The notes: a model not told the origin generated them from the sequence alone. DNA of 64,000 nt from Diphasiastrum complanatum (GCA_029204225.1 CM055094.1:25380541-25444540); one strand, 5' to 3'; shown: positions 36,657-51,451, counted from the first letter of the stretch. A program made the numbers and translations.

Positions 36657-36682
<26 letters not shown>
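36657..36682. repeat. (TG)n microsatellite
   Basis: About 13 perfect TG units, followed closely by a (CT)n tract. Confidence 0.95.
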
Positions 36683-36686
<4 letters not shown>

Positions 36687-36801
36687 GTGTGAGCTGTATT
36701 TATTACCTGACGTCCACGACGGCTATTCCATCTGAGCCTCGTAAGCGCAACAGATCCGAGGCGACCATGTATGAAACGCCCTGCGCCATCGCACAGCAAA
36801 C

Positions 36802-36843
36802 GCTCTCGCTCTCGCTCTCGCTCTCTCTCTCTCTCTCTCTCTC
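36802..36843. repeat. (CT)n microsatellite
   Basis: CTCTCGCTCTCG units passing into a pure CT run. Confidence 0.95.
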
Positions 36844-37235
36844 ATATAGTAGCTATTTTCGCTCCCAAAACCCTAATTTCACCTTTTGAGCCTCGGGATA
36901 GAATGCACACAGGCATTAAAGGTGCACGGGTGTCCCCCGAGCCTAGGCCCCGGAGAGCCGGCGTTCGCCCGGGCCCTCTCGAATCTACAGCTGCCTCGGA
37001 AAAAAAATTTGTGGCACCGCCCGAGCACCACATGTCCCTCACCCCCACGTGTAGGGCCCCACCTCAGCGCCACTTTTTCTCAGGCACAACTGGCGTGCAG
37101 CTGACCCCACCATCCCAAGCACCCATGCGTCCCAGGCATTGGCGCCCACTGTCCCAGGCACCGATCAGCACCCATCTCTCCCGAGCACCCACACACATGC
37201 AAGACACTGGGATGACTCACTTGAAACCTCCCTTG
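36844..37235. other. GC-rich left flank of the hAT insertion
   Basis: GC-rich, with several open frames in both directions, as expected for GC-rich DNA, and none recognisable. The right flank (48,987-49,110) is also GC-rich, in line with one interrupted host or repeat sequence. Confidence 0.4.
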
Positions 37236-37243
37236 CTTACGAG
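37236..37243. repeat. 8-bp target duplication, left copy
   Basis: CTTACGAG here and at 48,979-48,986 flank the hAT-like element. The match extends 5 bp outward on the left (CCTTG before it), which on the right is the end of the element itself, so those 5 bp are probably chance. Confidence 0.7.
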
Positions 37244-37968
37244 CTGTGTTGCAGCGGATCGCGATCCGGAAGGATTTCGATCCGGATCGCGCGTTCCGGA
37301 TCGCTCGCGTTCCGGGACCAGGCAGCCCGCGGCCCACATAAAAGTTTTTGGCTTCTAAGAGTTGGAGAGTGTGAGAGAGCAAGGATGAGGAGGTGATGGT
37401 GGATTGTGGGCAGCGTGGGGCATCGATCCATGCGTGATCAAGACGGTGGAAGCGACGAGGTGGTGGCATTTGTCTCCAAAACGATTTTAGGTAAGTTTTG
37501 ACTTCAAACCTTGGTAGCTCATAGAATGAGCTGTAGGCAATGTAATGAAGTGGTTTTTGGTTTCAAATCATCTGTATTGAACCCCACGGTGATGCTCATG
37601 CTGTTAGTTTTTCCCATTTTTGCCTATATCAAAAGATATGAATCTCATGCCCCTTTTTCCATGTGTTTTTGACTCTTTTTGCAAACTAGATTATAATCAT
37701 TTGATTGAGGTGCAATTTTAGGCTAAACTGTGTTTCTTCATGCCCTCAAACATGCTTGTGCTGTTAGTTTCGGTTTTGATCGCTTCTAGAGAAGGTTTTC
37801 GGTGGCATGCCCAAATCACATGCATTTTAGGGTTTAGGGTTGATATTCACATCAATCCGAATGTTGTTGCTACCAACAAAATACTGACATGTGATTGTTT
37901 GCTTCCTCGTTTGCAGGTCTGATACATTGGCTGAGTCACACGATCTGATACATTGACAGATTCACACG

Positions 37969-40129
37969 ATGCCGATCCTTGGTAGAGGCATTTCGTCACA
38001 GGTAGAGTTGACAGAGGGGGATGTGGCTACGCACCAAGGATCTGGTGCCTGCAGATGGAGATGCCTGCATTGTGGCGGCATCTTTACTGGTTCTCTTACC
38101 AAGGTTAGGGCCCATTTGCTATGACTCACCAGGCCAAATGGGCGGGGGATGGGCATATCCATTTGCCCTCGCATATCAGATGCAGAGGTGGAGAGATTGA
38201 TGGACACATACGGGCGTGACAGTACATCTCTTGAGCCTTTGAGACCATCTCAGAGTGCTGTTCATGGGTCAGTGGCAGGAGCAGGGACTAGAGCAAGTTC
38301 CGGACATGGTGGAGGTGTAGGGTCTAGAGCAGATGCAGAGGCAGGGCCTAGTCACATGGGGGGAGATGTTCGTAGAGCGTCCAGCACACATGGGGGGAGA
38401 TGTTCGTAGAGCGTTCAACACACATGCAGAGGCAGGGCCTAGTCACATGGGGGGAGATGTTCGTAGAGCGTCCAACACACAGGCAGAGGCAGGGCCTAGT
38501 CATATGGGGGGAGATGTTCGTAGAGCATCCAGCACACATGTAGAGGCAGGGCCTAGTCACATGGGGGCCGACGAGGCGCTTCACAGATGTGGCTTGGAGG
38601 AGGATAGATACGTCTCCTATCACTTTCTTATTTCAATTTCACTCTGCTCTCGTGTTTTCGAAGATGCCTAACCATTTGCAATGTCACATGTGCAGGAAGG
38701 ACGAGCTCCTCACACGTTGGGAGGCGAGGTGGGACTACTTCCACAGACCCATCCATGCAATGGCCCACATGCTGCACCCATTGTGGCGCTCTACCAGACG
38801 TCCTGGCGACACGGAGCTCCACCGAGGATGGGTGGAGTACACCGAGCGTGTATGGCCCGGTGCAGATATTGTAAATATTCTAGCTATTGTAGTTGTTTGT
38901 ATTAGCATATGCTTTGGTTTGTGGCCTGACACATGTTCTATTTCCTTTTCCAACAAGAATAAATATGGGGAACATAGAGCGAGACATGGTCAAGTTCGAG
39001 CGGGGCTTGTATCCTTTTGATCGAGAGCAGTGTAAGCTCAGAGATGACCAGTTGGTGCCTGTGTGGAGCTTCCATGGCCACAGTACGCCTGACCTTCAGC
39101 GACTGGTAGAGAGGGTCCTTGCACATGACTGTTCAGTTTCCACCTGTGAGCGGAACTGGAGTGTATGGGCAAGCCATCACACGAAAAAAAGAAATAGACT
39201 CTCCATTGAGCAGTGCAAGCGGTTGGTGTTCGTGAACACCAACGGACGCATGTTGAGACGCACACGCATGCAGGGTGACCGCTTGATTGAGGTGAGTTAG
39301 TGACTTTATTGGTATTGCTTGATGTACTTGCATTTCAAAAGAACTTATTTGACAAATGCATAAGTTTGCTAACCATGCCCGTTTGCTTTTGTAGGTGAAC
39401 CTCGACTCCTGCAAGGTACATACGACAACTACTGATCCTTGGGTGCCACCTACGGAGGAGGAGGTCGAGGATGATATCTATCATGAGCTACATAGGCAGG
39501 CAGATGCAGAGGCATGGTCTACACGACGCCACAGGAGAGTAGCTCGACGTCAAGAGATGGGAGAGGATGGAGATGATAAGATTTTGGGGCATGGAGAAGG
39601 ATTTGGGCATGGATACGAGGAGGAGGAGTGGATGGATGAGAGTGATACAGAGGCAAAGGATGAGGGTGAGCATGAAAGGGGGGGGGGGGACATGCAGCAC
39701 TTATTCGTAGACCCCGATGCCGAGACATAGGAGGAGCCAGCCGTTCCTGCACCTAGACGTAGAGGGTGACCTAGACGTTCCAGAGGGGGGGGGGGGGCTG
39801 GGGGCCTTGTTTGTAGAGAGGACTAGAGTTTCACAGGTAGTTGAAGGCCAGGTCGACTCTAAGTATATAGGGCTACGAGATCACAGTTGAGAGGGCAACC
39901 TAGAGGGAGTAGCAAAGGAGGAGCAGTTGGAGCGAGCCAGGAGGGGGCAGGAGGGAGAGAGAGAGGGAGAGGGAGAGGTAGGGTACAGCGAAGAGGCGGA
40001 GGCGGACACAGAGGCAGAGGCAGAGGCTCACCACAGCACATGACACCCTCAGCGTCATCTACAGATTCCTTGTTTGGCAGTTCCACGGAGATCGATGACT
40101 CAGACTTTGAGTTAGAGGACAATTATTAG
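37969..40129 (+). pseudogene. hAT transposase derivative (BED + hATC, catalytic core missing)
   Basis: A start at 37,969 gives MPILGRGISS and the BED finger WRCLHCGGIFTGSLTKVRAHL (C-x2-C and His), then a TGA at about 38,113 and GISICPRISDAEVERLMDTY. A 19-residue tandem repeat follows. After a probable intron ending ATGTGCAG (38,693) comes RWDYFHRPIHAMAHMLHP, and after another at about 38,871-38,956 the dimerisation domain: LVERVLAHDCSVSTCERNWS, HTKKRNRLSIEQCKRLVFV. Acidic and RGRGRG-rich tails lead to SLFGSSTEIDDSDF and TAG at 40,127. The RNase H-like catalytic region of about 400 residues between BED and hATC is absent. G-runs near 39,680 and 39,785 disturb the frame. Confidence 0.75.
38334..38570 (+). 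repeat. 57-bp minisatellite in the hAT gene
   Basis: Units of 57 bp encode AEAGPSHMGGDVRRASSTH. There are about four full units plus one of about 35 bp near 38,390-38,425, which shifts the frame. It lies between the BED finger and the C-terminal domain, where the catalytic domain would normally be. Confidence 0.85.
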
Positions 40130-40320
40130 TTGTTAGTTGTTATGATACATTATTTATCGGACGTCACTCTATTTTTTTTTTGGCCTTGAGCCCGACATTA
40201 TATATTTTCACGTTTTTACATTGTGTCCTATCGGTTTGTGTTTCGATATGATTTTTTTCCAGCATGGTCTATTTCAGTAGGTAATTCGGTATGATTTTTT
40301 TTTTCTAGCATGGTCTACTT

Positions 40321-42205
40321 GAGAGAGAGAGAGAGAGAGAGAGTAACAAGATTTCACATAGTCCCTCTTGACAAGTCAAGACCAAACCCTTTGAACCTTT
40401 CAATTTATAGCAAAACAGGTAAAAATACAGCTGTATAAAGTATAATAGTACAGAGTACCATAAAGCGAAGCAAGTTCTAAGACACCAGCTGTTACCTGCC
40501 CCCATCCCACACACCAAAACCGCACAAGTTAGTCGCGTGAGGAAGACAGGTGGCATAACTGAGCATCAGTTGTTATCCATGTCCAAAACAAGATTCACTA
40601 CTTTATCAGCTAAATTGCATTTATAAAAAGTACGTCCAATCTTCCCAATCATTCACTTCATTCTTAAGCAATACATTCTGCTCTTTAACGAAGCCGTATC
40701 AGGGCATAAGCCATACCGATCAGTACAAGAGCAAAAGACATGTATTAGGTTCACATTTACATTTTCCATGTAAGCAACTATACTTCACTATACTGATGGA
40801 CAGAGATATGACTATGGTCACAACGTTAGGTACTAGAGCACTTCCGTGCTATACTAGCCCCCATGGATATCCCGTAACTGTTTTCCGAGAGCCCAAACAC
40901 CGAACAATTCCATGCCATTCAAGTGTACCATTGTCAAGCTCTATATGAGTATGTGACCTTACAAACAACACTGGGACATCGGATGCAAGCGAATTTGATT
41001 AAATAAAAATACAAGTTCATGTCTATTTTTAACATACATAAGATCAAACTATTCTAACATTATTAGTTATTACCTTTAGAGGAAGAAATTTCAAGATAAT
41101 CATGCATGGATAAGACTTCCTGTAGTAACGAGTAAGGCTACCCAGGTGGTATTGGTGCAGTTTCGTATAGCATCATACCTGAATGATAGACGACGTCATC
41201 TCTTGCGAATTATCCATCTTCATCTGTTTTAACAAATCACCTACGTGCTAGAAGATTCAAACCGAAAGTATTGTGTTAAGCGTAAAGTACTTCTGTCACC
41301 CTCATAGTCATTAACAATAGTTAACCCATCAATTTGCCGCAGATTATTAACTTGTCATTCAGCTTATTCAAGAGCAGTTCCTTCCCAACAGCATCCACAA
41401 CATACCGATAATTATGTTCTGTGTATACGTCTTCTCAAAGAAACAATCAAACCAAGCATTCTTCAAGTTACACTCTCAGAAGCCAATCCACTCCTTATCA
41501 GAGACAACAATCATCATAGTTTGTATCATACAACCGTAGCAATCATCCAGAGCAACCAATTATAGCAAGTAACAGCCAATGGAATAGTAGGAATGCTCTT
41601 ATCAATCACATATAAGCATTCATCATTGTAATCACTGAAATCCATAAGTAAAGACAGCGGTCCATCGCACTTTTTCCATACTTATATACTGTAAAATGCG
41701 TGGAATAATGCATGCATGCAAGGCCATGCTTCATCGCAGTATCAATATGGATTTAATACTCAGAAAGCAGCGCTGGCCAGCGGCCCATTCCGCTACACAG
41801 ATAGCGCTGGCCAGCGACTACTAATCACACGTAATCAGTGATACTTTTAGTATACACCTGGATCGTTGTCCAGCGCCAACTATAAATCAATCAGTGATAG
41901 AAAAAAAACCTATACAGGTGCCCACTTCTGCTCCTTGAGGCAGCGCTTGATTGTAAGGATGCCGAATCACAATTTTGCAGGCAAAAACTTGCTACTACAC
42001 AATGGTAATCACAACAAGTTGTAAACATTCATTCCTAATCGTAAAGTACAGCACAAAACCTCATTATCAGCGAGCTAGCATTCTTCATAGCGTTCTCACC
42101 TGAGGTTGCAGTATCGTTCACACGATTGCACTTCCAGTAGCATTCACGAGTATTCCTCTTCAATAGCAATCACCGTAAAGAAAAGCACTAGTAGAGCAGG
42201 GCTGA

Positions 42206-42297
<92 letters not shown>

Positions 42298-42616
42298 AGG
42301 AAAGTATGAGGGAAAGTGAATAGGGTTTTGTGACTTCCCTCTTTATAGAATCAGAGGACACTTAGGTGTACTAAGTGCAAATAGCTACCCACTGTTAGAT
42401 TGACTGTTCAGAATGTGCAAAAATCTTGGCCCTTGGAAAGACTACCAACTTTCCCACCACTTTTTTTTTAATTTTTATTTTTTAAAAAATGGGGTCTTCT
42501 ATCATAGCAAGACATTTTTGTTCCGCCCCGACTAGTAAAAACAGTTATTACGCGACATTTGCATTCTACAGAGGTTTGCAAAGTAAATAGAATAATATAT
42601 TTATGTAACAGAGCCC

Positions 42617-42674
<58 letters not shown>
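40321..42674 (-). repeat. pseudo-LTR of the Penelope-like element, left copy
   Basis: Nearly identical (a few percent differences and small indels) to 46,305-48,688, in the same orientation, offset 5.96-5.97 kb. Both copies begin and end inside (GA)n runs, with no TG...CA ends, primer site or purine tract, so this is a pseudo-LTR of a tandem-type insertion rather than a true LTR. An internal (GA)n run lies at about 42,207-42,293. No coding. On the minus strand it is downstream of the reverse transcriptase. Confidence 0.85.
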
Positions 42675-42676
<2 letters not shown>

Positions 42677-42763
42677 CCACCAACCACACCCACAGTCAGC
42701 AAAGTCTCTCAGGGGGCAGTTAGCACCCCTGAGATGGAGTGCTAACTGCCCACCAAAAGAAAT

Positions 42764-44336
42764 TTAGCATTTTTTTGGTAAAGTAAACTTGAGCCCAAGG
42801 CACAAGTCGCGTAAAAACAAGTTGTTTAAAATCTCATACAATCTTCCTCTCATGAAGCCATTATTTTGAAAAGCAAGAACAATGTTTTTGACCTCATCCA
42901 TAAAGGTATCCAGTTCGCTACAACAGTACATGGCAGCAATAATCTGAGCGACAATTACTTTATACGACTTCATAATCGGCCTATTGGCAGTTAAGTGTAT
43001 ATACTGAAAGAACGAAAACGGAAATTCCCGTCTCTTGTCAAATTTTTTCATATGAAACTTGAAACTTTCCTGATAAAGAATCAAAGGTAGTGGTAATATT
43101 CAAAAAATTAACTGTGTTATCCGAAGCATCTTTTTTTTCTATAGTGAGGTACTCCAAGAGATAGATCCATAAGGCATTATCATTGATACGAGATTGCATG
43201 TTCTCTAGGAATACAAGAGCATTTGTGTTGTTTATGAAACAAATATCATCAATATAACGGAAAGTATGCTTGAAGGCACGTAGGTATTTCACTTTTCCAA
43301 GTCTGGCCAATCTTTTCATAAAATGTATTTCAAAGAATGACAAATACCAGTTACACCATGTAGGGGAACATACAAAACCCATAGGAAAACCACAGACTTG
43401 TTTCCAACCCCTGTTTCCTAATCTTACTATGTGATTGTCAATCAGTATATCATTATAATGGCAAAGAAGTTCTATGTCAATCACAGTCCAATTATCAGTC
43501 TGATTGGTCACCCATTTCCAGTCAAATTGCTTAAGGCTTGATTTCCACTGATAGGCAAGCTTTTTGTTTTTACAAGACTTGAATGCATACCTTATCATTT
43601 TCCATATTATAATTTTTAGCCCATCCGGACCATTAAGAGGAATATTTTCATAGCATTTTGCAATGTCAGTGGACCACATGGAAGTGGTTTTGTTAGGCAC
43701 ATTAAGATAAAATTCAGTGGATGAGTCGCACTGCCAGAATAGATTAGTATCCACATTTAGGATACTCCGGTATGAAGTTGCCTTAAGGCCTGCTCTCTTC
43801 ATAAGGAGAGGAGTCAATATACCAAGAGCTCTAGAAATAAACGTGGCCACCTTTGAAAAATAGCAGTCATGTGCATTTGTAATCCATCTGAACGCGTTTT
43901 TGTGTGCTTTGAAAGTACAAAGTGAAAAAGGTAATTCTTCTTTCCCTATTAGAAAATCAGGTATTTTAGTAGCAAAAGTATCTTGAATTTTAACCATAGC
44001 CACATCTAGTGTATTATCATTTTCATTTGGAAATGGGACAAAATCAGGACTTGACAGTCTAACCAAAGCCAAACTTCTTACAAAGTAGATGCACACAAAA
44101 CAGGGGTTATGTTGTGCCTTATCCACACCATTAACATATAGATTGGTAGTAATCCAATTACGTTCATCAATGGCATTTGTAAGTTTGTTACTCATAACCC
44201 TTTTTCCATGTAACCACTTGGCATTTTTCAAAAAGTTTGTAACAGCATCTTTGCGAATCAAGCCATGTTTCCTAACAGTCTCATGATCAATATCTTGATA
44301 AGTAGGTAAAAAAACTTGCCAATTCAAACCATCCAC
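42764..44336 (-). pseudogene. Penelope-like reverse transcriptase (copy 1)
   Basis: The main frame (44,336 to 43,038) has KAHKNAFRWITNAHDC (residues 143-158), motif A STDIAKCYENIP (222-233), a long insert before motif B FPMGFVCSPTW (317-327), and motif C FRYIDDICFINN (359-370). A frame change near 43,060 leads to the thumb: SYKVIVAQIIAAMYCCSELDTF, NNGFMRGRLYEIL, ending in TAA at 42,764. YIDD, the thumb Cys-Ser pattern and the CxC domain upstream place it with Penelope-like elements related to telomerase. There is no GIY-YIG endonuclease after the thumb. It opens with GTG where copy 2 has ATG. Confidence 0.85.
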
Positions 44337-44820
44337 GATAAAGTTCTAAAGATACCTCATTTATATTAGATTGGCACAATGGGATATGATTAAGCCCTTT
44401 GTTTAAGTCATTCTTTAAAACTTTGCTTCTAATAATTCCAGTATCCATCGAGACAACATGCCCAAAAATTTCAGAAATGAACTCTTTAAAACATTTATTG
44501 TAAGCACAACTACAAAGTGGGATGTTGTCAACATTGAAATCACAAAAAACTTGAAGGGATTTATACCAATCATGCTTCAAATGTGGAAAATAAGACCAAC
44601 CAAATACGATAAACTCAAAAGTTTCATCAATGTGACCAAAAATCTGAAGTAAGGTTTCAGCATATAATTGTTTAATATCAATCCTCTCAAAACATATGTT
44701 ATAATAACGTAAATGCAGAAAAAACTTCCCTCTGTCTCTTCTAACCACTAGTCGTCGTCTACCAATATTGCTGACCTCCAATATCCTTGTTTCTTCTATG
44801 TCTTCCTGCACATGGATCAA
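44287..44820 (-). pseudogene. Penelope-like CxC domain ORF (copy 1)
   Basis: A 177-residue frame with WSYFPHLKHDWYKSL (75-89), then CSC at 103-105 and FGHVVSMDTGIIRSKVL (119-135), ending GLNHIPLCQSNINEVSLELY. A CxC motif followed by HVVx-D-xxII just before the reverse transcriptase is characteristic of the Naiad/Chlamys group of Penelope-like elements. The reverse transcriptase follows in the +1 frame with overlap. The 5' end abuts the stop of ORF1 (TGA at 44,817). No GIY-YIG residues are visible N-terminal to CxC. Confidence 0.8.
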
Positions 44821-46113
44821 TCACGGTAAAAGTTCAACTTTCTGATAGGAAGATCCCCATTTCCACTACTGCTTTGCCCTTCTTTGCCTTTGTTTGGAAA
44901 GTACTTCCTCTTCCTGTTATTTCCACTGCCTGATATGACTGAACTTGGATTGTTCAAATTGAAGGAACCCATTTTTTTGCTAGTATTCTGGAAGTATTTG
45001 TCTTGCAAAGTAGAGAAGCTAGGTTTTTTCAAAACGCGTTCAATTTTTTGAACGTTTTAAGCATTGCCAAGGTGTGCAAGGAGCTTAGCAGTAGGGTTAA
45101 TGAAAAGTTCAATGGCAGCATCAATCATGTATTGTCGGATAAACAGAAAGACAAGGTGGGACTTGACAACCTCTCTAGCAGGTTTATGCAACCAAAGGAA
45201 GAAGGCATTAAGCTGATTTTGCAAAGACGCACCAGGAAAGAAAATGGAAAGATTATTCATTATATACCAGATAGATGGAAGAATTGTTTTGCATTTATCA
45301 CCGCATCTGCACTTAAAGAAAGGTCTTTTTCAGTTCCAGATTCTAGCTTGATGAAGGTTCATTCTATTAAAGCCAATGTCCAAATGGCCTCTAGTTCTAG
45401 CACAGGTTTGCTCAGAAGGACATCTTGAAGTTTCAAATGTGGTCATCTTGATAACAGTATCAAAGGCAATAGGAGTATCAAAAGAAGGATTCTTATGCAA
45501 AGCAGCAAGCTCGGACCTCTTCATTAGTGAGATGAGCAAGAGTGATCCAGAGTTCAATAGAGATAGGTGCAAGGAAGTCTACAGAGGAAAGGCTCCAAAG
45601 TTTATTAGCAGTCTTTGCAGATTTTAACTCAATGATACGACTAGGTACCAATGGTACTTGGCAACTATTGGATTGACAAAATTCAAAGGCAGATTGATTT
45701 CCTACATCACAGATTTCTTGTGAGAAAGACTCTATCTGAAAAGCACTATCTTCATCAAGGTCCTCGGTAAAAATCAGAGGGTGCGGTGAAGTAGGAGCAG
45801 TAGAAGGGACAGGGGTATCAAGAGAGGAGTCACCATTTTCTTTTTCCAGGCAAGCAAATACTTTCTGAATATGCATATTACAAAATTTTTCCTTGGCAGC
45901 AATTCGTTCAGCATAATTAGAGAGGTCCATATAAATCTTCTCAATCATGCTTAGGGATTCCTTCTTTTTAATAAAATTTGTATAAATATTGATCCAATCC
46001 ATGATGTACGTCAAATCAATAAGACAACGAATTTTATAATCCGGGCCAGCAGCATTACAAGTAGTCATATCATAAGCACTAATCAAATTGTAAACTTCAA
46101 TAGCTTTCTTCAT
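44817..46113 (-). pseudogene. Penelope-like ORF1 (unknown, gag-like position), copy 1
   Basis: Segments in order: 46,113-45,493 (KVFACLEKENGDSS, FTEDLDEDSAFQIESFSQEICDVG), 45,572-45,330 (TPIAFDTVIKMTTFETSRC, GFNRMNLHQARIWN), 45,260-45,057 (ASLQNQLNAFFLWLHKPA, VFLFIRQYMIDAAIEL) and 45,032-44,817 (KPSFSTLQDKYFQNTSKK, RKRKYFPNKG). A frameshift near 45,540 and a TGA at about 45,330 (TGG for Trp in copy 2) break it. CRCGDKCK lies between segments and resembles a zinc-binding cluster. Copy 2 matches throughout. Function unknown; basic end and position suggest RNA binding. Confidence 0.7.
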
Positions 46114-46304
46114 GCAACATATAATGGTCTAAACAAAAGGACGAGGAGGAGGAAGGGGCTCCCCATAGCCAAGACTCACCGCATCATGAAACCATCCTGT
46201 GGACTACATCATACAATAGACCTTGTTAGCCACAAAATACAAGTAAAGGTAAAGGTTTTGTGCTACCTCGACCAAAGGGTAGCCAGGATGGCATCAGAGA
46301 TGCT

Positions 46305-48978
<2,674 letters not shown>

Positions 48979-48986
48979 CTTACGAG
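48979..48986. repeat. 8-bp target duplication, right copy
   Basis: CTTACGAG, identical to 37,236-37,243. Confidence 0.7.
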
Positions 48987-50544
48987 ATATTATGGGTGCT
49001 GCCATGTGGTGCTCCGGGGGCCAACGACCGGTTCCACGATGCCGATGACCGGGGCAGTCGGGAATTGGGAGGGGGGCGTACAACCCGCACACCTCCCTAT
49101 GTGTGTTTTGTCCTGAGCCAACTTTTCAATTGAAGGTTGCATCTACACAGTTTACAAGAAACCCCACAATGTACTATGTAAGGTGCACTACAGTCTGTAG
49201 CATGATGAGCCGCAGGGTGACGAATCTAGCTACGAGGTTGTAGTGTATCGTCGGAGGAACGATACATGAGGTAGCATTTGGAGATGGACGGTCCAGATGA
49301 AATATGGTCGCAAGCCTGTATTATGGCTTAGAATCTACCTGTTCTTAATCAATCGGATGATGCCATGTGTCCAATATCACTGCTCACAAATGCTACGTAT
49401 ATTAAGTTTAAGTTGAAACAAAGTATAACAAGGTATCTATTATGGGGATTTAGTAAAACACACGTGTCCATCGATAAAATTTTGTTCACTAGCATTGCTC
49501 AAAACTCTAAAGTACAATCCAAACGCATAAATAGCCTTTTGTATATCACTCCTAACATTATTCTCTTGCTATTTCTCATCCCTATAAGTCTAATTTTACA
49601 CAGAGCTTCGCTCATCACGCTTTTCATTTTGAGGGTTACATTTACACACATTTTAGAAGTAATCCAAACATCCACCACATACATATGCTTTCATGCAAAA
49701 CATGTATATTGTAGAATAAAGTAATGCATGTGTCAATCAAGCAATCTCATTGAGTTATGCTAGTCAAACCATAAAATACGCGTTGACCAATCAAAAGATC
49801 AAAATTGCATTTTGTCTCAATGCCAACATTCCTATCTCTCACACCTCAATATATAGCTATTTTTCCTCTCCAAATATCCTAGCTTCACATTAATCTAGCT
49901 TTCTACATTTTTCATTTTGAATGTTACATCTAAGCACATTCTACAAACAGCTCAAGCAAACATGATATATATTATCTTTCAATTAGAATGAGCATATGTA
50001 TCACTAGATAAAGTGAAACAAAGTTGTCCATCAATGAAATTCAGATACACATGACATGTATTCTTGAAATTGCAAACTCAATGTAAACCACATTATGACT
50101 TTCAGAAGTGACAATCTTGCCATATTATGAATGTCGGAGTCCATAAGAATATTCATAACTAGATTGTGGCCCATCATATCCTATAGAAAGTCAATAAGGT
50201 GATGATAAATATTACTAGAAGCTTTAGTTAATAATAAATACAAAATTACATTTTGGAAAAAAGAAAAGAGAAAAAGGAATTAATACAGGAATCAAAAATC
50301 CTTATTTTAATGCCAAAGCTCACTTAAGGTGACACCTCATGTTTTAACAAATCATCACAATAGCTTACCGCTATCGCAACAAAGCTAAAAAGTGTGGGCC
50401 CTTCGAAAATTCTAGCCATAAAGTAAAATTCTTTGTCAATCATTTATGCTTAAGAAAGTATTTTTTTAGTGACATTTTCACATGCCTTATGATCATGGAG
50501 ATGGTATGTAAGATGAACTACGTACATACTTGTCATATATTACA
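48987..50544. other. no gene seen
   Basis: A GC-rich start (48,990-49,110), then AT-rich unassigned DNA with short open frames. It ends where the inverted H3-element copy begins. Confidence 0.35.
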
Positions 50545-51451
50545 ATACTTCTAAGTAAATTTGAAAAAAAAAAATTATAAGTTGATTTCGAACCCAAGCG
50601 CAGGGTATGAAAACAAAAAAAATTGTGATCAGAAGGCGCTTGCGATCGATACCAGAACTAAATATCGGTTTTGAGCGCAAGATAGATAGAGAATATTTGT
50701 AGAAAAGAGATTCGCGTTCGAAAGCGATATTGGAATCACAGCGGTATCGATCTCGAGCGCAGGATGAGAAAGCGGAGTGATTGCGGATAGAAAGCATGCT
50801 TGAGAGCGATATTGGGAGCGAAAACCAAAAATTCTGAAAAAAAAAAATGAAAATTCTGAGGGTGTATATATAGGAAATTTTTGCACATGTGAAGAAAACG
50901 GTTGATGACATGTGTCAGCATCTAACTGGTCTACGTGGAATGTTCGTACTGATAATGATGACTCAATTATGAGGCCACGTGGGGTCGGGACATGTGCACA
51001 AATCATATTTCGACACGTGTGATTTTGCACATGATAAATGTCAAATCAAACATTTTTGTACAGTGAAATATTCTTGACGAATCATGCATCGACACATGCT
51101 CTTTTGGAACTCCTCCACACGTGCAAAATTTTCTTTATAAATAGGTCATTTCCGACGTGGATTTTCATGCAAATTTCTAACTTAGCCAGATATCGATTTC
51201 AAGCGCACACTTTCTTCTGTGTAAGCTCCGTTGACATACTTGCACCTGGAACCGATACTGCCTAGTCCAATATCGCATTCAAGCACGTCTTACATCTCAT
51301 TTCTTTTTAGTTCTTTGTACACGTGCTCAGATCCGATACCCAGTTTTCTGATATCTCTTTTGAGCGCACATTGTCTAGAGGTTCTTGTCTGGCCTGCATT
51401 TTGAGCTTGAGAGCAATATTGGGAATCTTACATTTGTATTTTTTGTTTGAA
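50545..51451. promoter_or_regulatory. second copy of the bidirectional G-box promoter
   Basis: Inverted relative to 5,201-6,092. The minus-strand TATA (in GTATATATAG, 50,864-50,873) faced gene 1, whose coding is absent: the copy ends at about 50,545, just before the H3 start codon. The plus-strand TATAAATAG at 51,136-51,144 faces gene 2. CACGTG lies at 50,976, 51,014 and 51,118. The 5' leader repeats (CAATATCGC...AAGCRC, GATACC) are present on both sides. Confidence 0.75.

Noticed and set aside
42106-42309. Open frames of Arg-Glu or Ser-Leu repeats over the (GA)n tracts (also 48,075-48,870)
   Set aside because: They are translations of microsatellite DNA, and the frames are open only because GA repeats contain no stop.
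45325-45335. In-frame TGA in Penelope ORF1 as a possible selenocysteine codon
   Set aside because: Copy 2 has TGG (Trp) at the matching place and land plants lack selenocysteine machinery, so a simple TGG to TGA change is the better reading.
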